Shown here: piece after piece, positions 56,190-64,000 of the stretch
Layout: each line of letters opens with the position of its first letter
Numbering within the stretch: position 1 is the stretch's first letter
From: Roridomyces roridus
Taxonomy: Eukaryota; Basidiomycota; Agaricomycetes; Agaricales; Mycenaceae
Direction: 5' to 3'
Length of the DNA: 64,000 bases
Assembly: GCA_029378245.1 (NCBI GenBank)
Contig: JARKIF010000010.1
Location: forward strand, 1,116,001-1,180,000
The notes under the pieces: generated by a model
What the model was told of the DNA's origin: nothing
The model's input: the letters and a program-made list of their open reading frames with translations, nothing else
The model's database searches: none
Made by a program: the position numbers and the translations under genes

Positions 56190-56920
56190 CTAAAATCCAT
56201 GTTGTCCGCCACAGAAGCACGGTCCCGGCGGTGGGCAGATACACGGGCTGGGAACATTATCAGTTGAACAATCATGGTATTCCCTGACTTAATGGACGTA
56301 CAGAGGCTGCGCTGTCCCCCACTGAAACGGGGGATACGCCAGCTGCGGGCCATTGTGACCCTCGTATCCGGTGGGGTGCGCCCGGTTCATCTCAGAGCCG
56401 TACAACGACGGATGGTAGTAGGCTCCCCCTGTAGGAGTCAGATTCAACGGCGCCTGGGTGGGTATGTGGCCAGGGTATGATCCCTGCCCGGAGGGGAGTG
56501 CATGCATGTCAATGGCTCCGGGGCCGGGGGGGTTTTGTCGATGAGCCCTATTCTCTGTGGGCTGCGGTTGGGTGTACCTAGTGCGGGGGTCGACATCCAG
56601 AGGGGCAGCCTCGCGGTGGTGGCCAGGGTACATCTCGGGGTTGGCGGTGAAAGAACTCTCGGTGCTTTCGTGGATGTTCCTCTGCCGCTGTTCCTCCACC
56701 GACATGTATTCACAGCGAAGCCCTCTCTTGACGCATCGCTTGCAGGGGTTCTCCCCCGAGTCCCCCGATTTGCACTGTGGAATCATATACCTCAGTACTT
56801 GCTTTCGACCGACCAGGCAAGTGGACATCGTACCTTGATTCTGCGTCTGCGGCAGTTGACGCATGCCATGTAAACTCTCGTCCGTGGCTCGAACTGTGAG
56901 GGAATGTAGGGGCTGGCCAT
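56190..56920 (-). CDS. small Zn2Cys6 protein, paralogue B
   Basis: Exons 56920-56834, 56774-56302 and 56247-56190 give 205 residues. Exon 1 is the same length as in copy A (87 bases) and encodes MASPYIPSQFEPRTRVYMAC and VNCRRRRIK. Exon 2 completes the cluster (C...CKRC...GLRC) and is Pro/His/Tyr-rich (GAYYHPSLYGSEMN). Exon 3 gives PCICPPPGPCFCGGQHGF. Compared with copy A, the tail has synonymous differences and one in-frame codon insertion, which suggests the small cysteine tail is under selection. Expected to be a DNA-binding regulator; it follows the relic of a C-type copy on the same strand. Confidence 0.8.
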
Positions 56921-57059
56921 TGAAGAGGAGCGTCCGAGAATCGGGGCCTTAATATGTGGTCTCCGCGCCCGTTTTTGGAACCTTTCGCGTCGAGTCATTA
57001 ACAGCTTTCATTCATGGACATAGTGGACATCTCAGCTCAGCCGTCTGGATGTATTGCTA

Positions 57060-57560
57060 TCACTGCGGCACTGGCCACGGAATGAAAGCATCCGCGGGTT
57101 GTTGAGGGAGAGGCGCCGAAGTATAATGATATGCCGGGCTCAAATATTGCTGGTCATGCTGGAACGTCGCTTGCCAAGGTGCCACGGATGGTAGGTCGCT
57201 CCGAGTGGTGACGAGTTCGGGGCTCTTCTGATAGGTGCTGAAATTAGTCCCAGGTCGTGGTTGGATATACCTGAGCCTGGGCGGGGTAGACACGTTCGAT
57301 GTCGCAGTCCCTCACGAGAAGTGAGTATTATTGTGATAGACTGTCTAGTAAGGAATAAGAAATAACAAAATTTCGCAACACGCCTAGCACAAAAAAATGC
57401 AAACGAAGACTCGCATGGAGGACATTGAACTTTGAAGCACGAATCTTTCGGGCTTTGTTCTACCAAATTTAAAGCTGCCGGCAATATTGAGAGCGGGAGT
57501 GTCGAAGTTGAACTGATGGGCGATTCCATGCCGCGGATTGAAAATTTCAAGGCTCAGCTA
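57060..57560 (-). pseudogene. relic of a Zn2Cys6 paralogue C-type gene
   Basis: The leader (KFSIRGMESP, VQCPPCESS) matches 15585-15740, and the later part (PPRLRYIQPRPGTNFSTYQ, PLPQQPADAFIPWPVP) matches exon 2 of gene C. The section between, holding the start codon and zinc cluster, is missing: the leader runs almost directly into GACTGCGACATC-like exon 2 sequence. The 3' end stops before the cysteine tail. It is therefore dead. Confidence 0.75.
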
Positions 57561-57574
57561 AGGTCACCTCACTT

Positions 57575-57850
57575 CGCAATCCAACATTGATTAATTTTGA
57601 GGGCCTGAATCATATTCAGTCAGTTTTGCGATTTTAGTGGAGGACTGTGGAGGATCAATGGAAGATGCCGAAATACCCGCCAACAAGGCAATTCTGGCAC
57701 AGGTACAGCGTGCCACATGGACTGATCTGGATACTTTGAGGTTTGAAGACCTTGTTGGTCGTGGTCGAATCCACGCCATAGGATTGTCCTGGTGCGAACC
57801 ACGGGTGATTTGAGTTGGACCTGCATATTGTGTAGTCTTAGACCACCGGG
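57575..57850 (+). repeat. dispersed repeat, inverted partner at 15.25-15.56 kb
   Basis: The reverse complement matches 15250-15560 with substitutions. In both loci it lies just upstream of a C-type Zn2Cys6 leader, so the two were probably duplicated together. Confidence 0.5.
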
Positions 57851-57879
57851 CCGCTACGTGAACGGTGAGGTCCTGTCAT

Positions 57880-59368
57880 TGACACTGCCTCTTGTTAAGG
57901 TTGAGCCTTAATAAAAAATAGGGCTTAATGAGGGTCCCCTCATTAAGCCTTAGAGTCGAGCGAGGTTCATCCTAGCCCTGGACTAAGGCTTACTGATATG
58001 GAACACATCAGAAGGTTCAAGTGTGACACATCACGGCCAAATTTTCTTCCTCGCCATCTTGTCGCCATCCATAATGCCACCCAAGCTGGGCGATCTCTGG
58101 AAGTTGTTCGAGCCGGGTGGAATGCTGAACTCGTCTCACCGCAAAGTGTACTACAGCACAAACCAGCGGATGTTATCGACGTCACGGTGGATGCGGAGTC
58201 GGGCGCCGACGACGGGAGTGGGAGTTTGGCCAGCCGGGACTGGGTAGATGAAGGTGCGGGACAGTACTTCGAACATGTCGGCTTTGGTCTGACGCCAATC
58301 CAGGGAATTTTTGGCAAAGTCCCACGTCAAGTCCGTGCTTGGCGTGAGCGGGCCAATGCCCTTAACCCTTAATTAATAAAAAGTGCCCTTAATAGGGCTT
58401 GAGAAGAAACGCTGCGCGAGGACTGAATTGCAAGAAGCATCAAGAATTCCAAAATGGCGTGGGGCCTCCGGCGTGCCCGCCATCACATCCGAGTCTGATT
58501 GATATCACCTGGCTTTGAAGCCATTGCTCCCGCATGGCAGAAACGATTCCCCCGCAGGCACCCAAATAGTAAATTGATTTGAAATTGATACCTGACTGGG
58601 CTTGAATAAAAATTCAGGAACTCCTTGCTCGAGGGGTTATCATGATGCCGGTTGCGGCCGACTCGGAGGCTTATCCGGATCAATGATAGAAGGACACCAT
58701 TAGTTCCAAACGGATGTTCGCCGGGATTTGATCCGAGAACGTTGGCGGCAGCCGAGTTTTCAAATTTCAATTTCAGTCGAACCCAGGTGGGTGCATCTGG
58801 CCCGGTGGGATCAACCGGCAGATAGACGGCTCCGAAGCGGATGATCGCCGGTAGTCTGCGGCAAGTGCCATCATGAAAGGGCTTTGACTAACACAGGCAA
58901 TACCCTCGGCCCCACTCGGGACGCCGTTGATCCATCGTGTGCTCCGATTTCCAAATGGATATCGGGGATCGTTTGATGCCACAGGCCCAGGTTAAAAGAA
59001 CGATTCCTACACGGGTTAATGGTTGTGACTTTGGCAGACCCAGCGTTCAGACATGACCCTGCCACGACTCGAAACCCTCCTCATTGTGTACTGTAGTATT
59101 ACGTTCAATTCGTATGGTCACGGGTCACACGGGATTTTTTATACGGAAAATTTCGTATGTCACAGGGTCACAGAGGCAATTTTTCGCCTGCCGAGAGATG
59201 CCGACCTTAGCCGAGATCAAATCACGGATCAAATTTCCTTTTTGAGCCATGCCGGCCGTCGGATACGAAAGGTTCCATTCGTATGAATTGTCACACCCCA
59301 AAGTGCCATCCGAATTGAACGGAATACTACAGTACTAGCTAATCCATCGTCCCGAAGTATACAATACT
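57880..59368. other. spacer with TTAAGG-rich inverted words, no gene supported
   Basis: 57890-58400 is bordered by AT-rich words with TTAAGG/CCTTAA motifs (GGGCTTAATGAGG, CCTTAATAGGGCTTGAG) that could be ends of a decayed small element; the frame inside has no motif. 58.4-59.37 kb shows nothing recognised apart from repeats of TTCGTATG near 59107, 59155 and 59280. Confidence 0.3.
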
Positions 59369-59369
59369 T

Positions 59370-60643
59370 TCACCCCCACAGATACTGCATCTCCGCCCCG
59401 CCAAAGTACCTACCGCCCTTGACATCCCCACGCTCCGCAATCGCGGTCAGTTCCGCCACTTCCTGCGCCTTCAGCTCGACATCCCCACCCTGAAGGTTCT
59501 CCAACGTCCTTTCTGCTTTCCTAAATGCCATTATGCGACAATCAGCGTCGCCGACGGTATCAACGAAAACGACACTGACGACGATCCCGGGAGAGGTATA
59601 ACATGTGGACCCAGAGCCGCAACCCACGCGATGCAGAGTTGCGCTGGGGTGACGCCCTTGTTCTCCGCGATGGCCAGAATCTCCTCCACCATGCGAAGAT
59701 TATGGTCAATGTTCTCATCGCTGAGGCGGCTGAGCCCCGCGCGGAAGTCTCCCTCTGCGAAGTCCGCCCGACTCTTTATTTTACCAATCAAGAATCCCCT
59801 GCCGATGGGTCTGCAAAACTGTAAGCCACCGCCCGCTGATTCTGAATGTCGAGTACTAACGAGTATGCAGCAACAGCAACACCGAGCTCGGCCGCCGTTG
59901 CAATAACATCCTTCGTCTCCTGCTCATACGACCACAAGCTGACCTCGATTTCGACAGCAGTGACAGGATAAACCGCATGGGCTCTGCGCAGTGTCTTGGC
60001 GCTGCATTCCGACAGACCGATGTGCGTGAAATGGCCCTCTTTGAGTAGAACGGCGAGACTTTGCATCATGTCTTCCACAGGAACATTGGGGTCGATACGC
60101 GCTGGCTCGTAGAGGTCGAGTTTCTTCAGCGGACCCAAAGCTTTGGTGATTGTTTCCACGCTTCGGCGTAGGTTATCCATTCTAATTTAGGTCGGCCTTC
60201 GCCATGGAGGACGACGACCACGCACGAACAATCCGGCATCCTTTTGCCACGCACTATACCACCCTTGACGGAAATAAAGGTCTTGTCCGCGTAGTCCGGG
60301 TATTTGGCATAGAAACGTGCAAGCAACTCGAGGTTCTCCGTGCCGCCCGTGGATGAATAAAACTCTCCAGCGTTCAAGAAGGCTTTAGCTCCTGCGGGAA
60401 GGGCGTCGACGCCAGCCTTGATGGACTCGAAACAATCCTCATCGGATTTGCCGCCCACAGGGAAACTGGTGGAATGCCATCTCAAGGTCAGAGTCGATCT
60501 TATACAACGAAAGCGGACTCACCACATCATCATCAGCCCATGCTGCAAAGAGATTGAGATTCAATCCATGAACGCCCAAGAGAACTCACAGATACACGGC
60601 CAACAGCGATGTTGCCTCCAAGGTGTGCGACACGATTAACCAT
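59370..60643 (-). CDS. aldo-keto reductase, pyridoxal reductase type (copy 1)
   Basis: From the ATG at 60643 (MVNRVAHLGGNIAVGRVS) five introns join HGLMMMW, then GVDALPAGAKAFLNAGEFYS (catalytic Tyr region), DKTFISVKGGIV (catalytic Lys), DCSMDNLRRSVETI, LDLYEPARIDP, FTHIGLSECSAKTLRRAHAV, PVTAVEIEVSLWSYEQETKD, YSPIGRGFL, KGVTPAQLCIAWVAALGPHV, IPLPGSS and KAERTLENLQGGDVEL. The end is ...YFGGAEMQYLWG at 59370. All frames close exactly and every splice site is GT/AG. Related fungal enzymes reduce pyridoxal to pyridoxine with NADPH in the cytosol (vitamin B6 recycling). It forms a tandem pair with the next gene, same strand, 499 bases apart. Confidence 0.9.
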
Positions 60644-61142
60644 TTCTTCTTGGGCTGAGGAGGATAAAGAACGGTGGTAACCGTCGAGGAAGCAGCCCCT
60701 GCCTTTTATACTGCATACTTCTGCCGTTCTGCCCACGCCGTCCGGTTCGCTTTCCGTCTTCTTGTAATCCAAATTGACCAATTATTCAAGAATAGTTCAA
60801 TTCTTTGGCACGGGTCACATGGATTAGAACGGTGTTGCGAAGAAGGATTTCAAGGTGATTTGTTGAATACGTGGAGACTTGGTGATTGTTGTGGCCAAAT
60901 TAAGCAGGAAATGCCAAGTATTATGCGTACAGGGAGTCAAGCACGCTCGGATAAAGGCGGTGTTCCTCTGAGGTGATACCGGAGATCCGAGCACGGCCCA
61001 CGGGCATCGCGTTGACGTCGTCGTCTTGCGGCATCAAATAATGAATCTGCGATTCTCAATAACGAGGACGCAGATGGAGAGTCACTGGTGACATCTTGGG
61101 ACATTGTACAAACAGCGCGTACACAACACGCCCCTAATTAGC
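60644..61142. other. spacer between the tandem aldo-keto reductases
   Basis: No feature recognised. It should hold the promoter of copy 1 and the 3' end of copy 2. Confidence 0.4.
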
Positions 61143-62483
61143 TCAACCAAACAAATACTGGCCCTCCGATCCACCCAAGTATCTATGTCCTCTGATGTCC
61201 GCGCCCGCAGCAAGAGCATTCAACTCGACCATCTCCTCACTGGAGAGCTCAATATCGCCTTGGAGGTTCTCCAGCGTCCGGCTCACCTTCCTGCGAAAAA
61301 AAGGATAATGGGAAAGACAAGAGAGAGGTGTGAGGACTCATGAAGACCCAGGGAGCGGGATGACATGCAGTCCTAAAGCGGCAACCCACGCAATACAGAG
61401 CTGCGCGAGAGCCAAGATGGGGGCTACGATGCGTAGGTTGTGCGGCAGATTCTCTTCGTTGAAACGGGTTAGGTGGGCGCGGAAGTCTCCCTCTATAAAA
61501 CAAATCAGCGTCTGGAATTAACAGATGGGTATCGGTCCACTAACTGGGGACTTCTGCTTGAGACGTGATACTTGCGGTGAGAAATCCGTGGCCGATGGGT
61601 CTGAGATAGCTCTAAGTAAGTCAAAAAACATTATAGAGGGAAAGTATGAAACGAGTATGAAACGACAGAGACACCAAGCTCTGATGCAGTGGCAATGATG
61701 ACCTGCTGCTCCTGCTCGTACACCCACAGACTCACTTCGATCTCTGCAGCGGTGACCGGGTGTACCTGTCTGGGTAAAAATGGGACAAAAACAAAGAAAA
61801 AGGAGATTACCGCATGAGCTCGACGCAGCGTCGTGGCATTGCACTCCGAAAACCCAATATGCAAAAAGTACCCCTCCTTGAGCAGCGCAACGAGGCCCTC
61901 CTGCATCATATCCTCGGGCGTCACCTTCGGGTCCATGCGCGCCGGCTGAAACAAATCCAGCTTCTTGTGCGGTCCCAGAGCCTTGGTGATATTTTCCACG
62001 CTCTTGCGCAACCCCTCCGCCCCGGATGTGTCCGTTAGTTCGAGAAATACGCGGTTGAAAGCGATAAAAACGTACGAGCAGTCTGGAATCTGACCGCCGA
62101 CCATGGCACCCTTGACAGAGAGGAAGGTCTTGTCCACATACTCGGGGTGCTTGGCGTAAAACCGCGACAAGAGCTCGAGGTTCTCTGTTCCACCCGTAGC
62201 CGAGTAGAATTCGCCGGAATTCAAGAACGCCTTGGCGCCGGCGGGGAGAGCGTCGATGCCGGCTTTGTACAGTCGAAGCAATCTTCGTCGGAAAGTCGGC
62301 CTAGGGGAATGCTAAAAAGAGGGACATGCTCGTTTTCACGTCGACTCACCACATCATCATCAATCCATGCTGAAGAAATGCGAGCTCAAGAGTATGTGAA
62401 GACATTCAGAGAGTACTCACAGAAACACGCCTGACTGTGATTCCAGACGCGGTGCCGCCCAGCTTTGTTACACGATTGACCAT
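61143..62483 (-). pseudogene. aldo-keto reductase, pyridoxal reductase type (copy 2), probably damaged
   Basis: Similar to copy 1 throughout: MVNRVTKLGGTASGITVRRV, HGLMMMW, AFLNSGEFYSATGG, DKTFLSVKGAMV, LDLFQPARMDP, HIGFSECNATTLRRAHAV, TAAEIEVSLWVYEQEQQ and YSPIGHGFL. Three defects are visible. The donor of the last intron, GT in copy 1 (GTCAGT), reads ATGAGT at 61341-61336, so an in-frame TGA would follow PGSS and remove the last 40-odd residues. About eight residues (ENKGVTPA in copy 1) are absent before QLCIAW. An intron near 62070-62030 has no usable acceptor, although it can be read through in frame. It may be a recent pseudogene or make a shortened protein. Confidence 0.7.
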
Positions 62484-63890
62484 GCTTGATGTTTGCGTTG
62501 GATGGACTCGGATGAAGGAAGGCAGTCGGAGGTACTTACTTATAGAGAATTGATAGCGTTGCCTCGTACACAACCGTGCAGCCGGTTAACCAACTGTCCA
62601 GGTAGTAACTGTCCAACCGGTTAATCACAACCGTCCAGCCGATTAAGCGATCTGAAAATCACCAAGAAAGTATAATGAACCACCCACATTCAGACTCTCA
62701 GGCTCCCGCATTTTCACGACTCACAACACTCACCGGCGCGCCCAGTTCCTCAAACTCCAATCTTGAAGCTCTCAGACTCCTGGCATAAACGCCGTTACGC
62801 AGGCGGTACACGGACGGGGTCGACGAAGAACTCAGACGCACCTGTCCTACTCGAAGCCGCAATCGAGACACGAGGAGATTCAGTTCCACTCCCTAGGAGT
62901 ACAAGGTACGATTCACGCGTCCCGGCGATGGCGCCCACTTTTCGGCCTACATTCCGTGCAGACGGGGGTGAATTCCAGGTTTCTGCGGGAGGTTAGTGGA
63001 TAGGTTTCATGTGTGGACCGTAACACGCACTTGTCACTACCGCCAAAGTCAGACGTCCGTCCTCCAAGAAAACCATCAGATGAAAGTCTCATCAACAGAT
63101 GCGGCCTCAGTAAGGCAGGCAGGGAAAGGTACACAATGGATTGGGAGAGAAGCAATCCCACATCGTCGGTACCGACCCGCATAGCGAGTTTCCGAAATCG
63201 AGATGGGAGTCGTCGGGACAAAAGCCGTGAGTATATGACGTCAGCGATCACAGGACATTCTGGTTCCGAACCACCATCTTCCCTCTGGCGGTCGACGTTT
63301 GCAGCAACACAAGGAATTACAATCCTGTCCTCCGCTCAGCTCTCTACTTGTTGGCTACCGACGTCTGGACTCCAATCTCTTGACTTTCATCAATCCGAGT
63401 CCTTAGTGCCACAAGTTCATCTCCGCTCTCTCACATTCGTCATGCGTGCACCTCGACCGGCGGAACGTGAAGACACTGGGTTTCCCACTACTTTGGCGGC
63501 TCGCGGATCACGTTCGTTTGAACGCTGGCTTGAATTTCTCGGTGCGGGAATCGTGCCTGCTATGCCCAGCAATGGCCTCAAGCCCAAGTCAGATCGATTC
63601 CCATTTTTTTTTTTGGTTCCCACCCCGTTCCTCTTCCTTCTAACATGGAGTTCGACGTCCGGAGCCTCCTCGGAGAAGTCCTCGAGCTCATCATTAATGA
63701 ACTCGTCTCCCTGCTTCTTCTCCCATCGGATTGCATTCACATTGAACATACAGCTCGCCTCTTCTAGCATACCTGGGCTACATTGTTCCGAAAGCACTCC
63801 TCTGATATCTTCACCAATGCTCATATCATTTCTTCGGGAGATATATCAATAATACCACGAGTTTGCAACAAATTCCTTCTTTTGTTCGTT
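62484..63890. other. spacer with three copies of a CCGTCCAGCCGGTTAA-like word
   Basis: Upstream of copy 2, near 62570-62650, three spaced variants occur (ACCGTGCAGCCGGTTAA, ACTGTCCAACCGGTTAA, ACCGTCCAGCCGATTAA); they could be regulator-binding sites or a decayed repeat. A short gene-start-like remnant near 63645 is similar to one at 54425. No intact gene was found, although long frames cross 63.0-63.85 kb on both strands. Confidence 0.35.
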
Positions 63891-64000
63891 CTAAAATCCA
63901 TATTGTCCGCCACAAAAGCACGGTCCTGGTGGGCAGATACACGGGCTGGGAACATTATCAGTTGAACAATCATGGTACTCCCTGACTTAATGGACGTACA
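63891..64000 (-). CDS. 3' end of a fourth small Zn2Cys6 paralogue (D), cut by the window edge
   Basis: Exon 3 (63945-63891) encodes PCICPPGPCFCGGQYGF and a stop, nearly the same as copies A and B. The preceding intron is 63999-63946 with a GTACGT donor, and one base of exon 2 remains at 64000. The 3' flank is also similar to that of copy B. Confidence 0.85.

Noticed and set aside
57998..58372. A 124-codon gene
   Set aside because: No motif, no splice partners, the opposite strand is equally open, and the stretch is bordered by element-like AT-rich words.

Overview
The window reads as nuclear DNA of an agaric-type basidiomycete (Agaricomycetes). Genes carry many short introns of about 45-65 bases with GTRNGT donors, CTRAY-like branch points and AG acceptors. 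The gene families are typical of mushrooms: GH28 pectinase, F-box/LRR paralogues, a BTB protein, Zn2Cys6 regulators and pyridoxal-reductase-type aldo-keto reductases. Transposons are abundant. No rRNA, tRNA or CRISPR array was recognised. Exon boundaries are read by eye from splice signals and reading-frame continuity, not from transcripts.

Layout, left to right. 0-13 kb is mostly single genes: a partial multi-membrane protein, an intronless bacterial-type D-alanine--D-alanine ligase, a ten-exon GH28 pectinase, an F-box-like gene with a probable frameshift, a small Zn2Cys6 protein, a 660-base inverted-repeat element and a secreted S33/TAP-like hydrolase. 13.6-18.4 kb holds a decayed F-box/LRR copy and a second Zn2Cys6 gene. 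18.42-25.09 kb is a complete Ty3/gypsy chromovirus with two 476-base LTRs that look identical and a 5-base target duplication.

25.2-41.8 kb is a mobile-element-rich block bounded by inverted copies of a roughly 450-base sequence. It contains a SWI3-like pseudogene, a 3.36-kb element with about 410-base terminal inverted repeats and an 8-base target duplication, a BTB gene, and an integrase-like DDE gene cut by a 150-base TA-flanked MITE. It also has a decayed Zn-cluster gene and an apparently intact 2OG-Fe(II) (TET/JBP-like) dioxygenase gene.

41.8-49.6 kb returns to host genes: urate oxidase, an unrecognised two-repeat protein and two intact F-box proteins, with an S33 fragment beside them. 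49.7-54.3 kb is an old inverted-repeat element with decayed Plavaka-like and DUF6698-like remnants. 55-58 kb repeats pieces of the left arm (S33 fragment, Zn2Cys6 gene, Zn2Cys6 relic) in rearranged order. 59.4-62.5 kb has two tandem aldo-keto reductases, the second apparently damaged. The right edge enters a further Zn2Cys6 paralogue.

The genes do not form one obvious pathway. The coherent themes are a dispersed family of paired Zn2Cys6/F-box/S33 paralogues, and a transposon-linked nest holding the dioxygenase. Observations most worth follow-up are the bacterial ligase, the self-priming and frameshifting signals of the Ty3 element, and the dioxygenase with its DDE-integrase neighbour.
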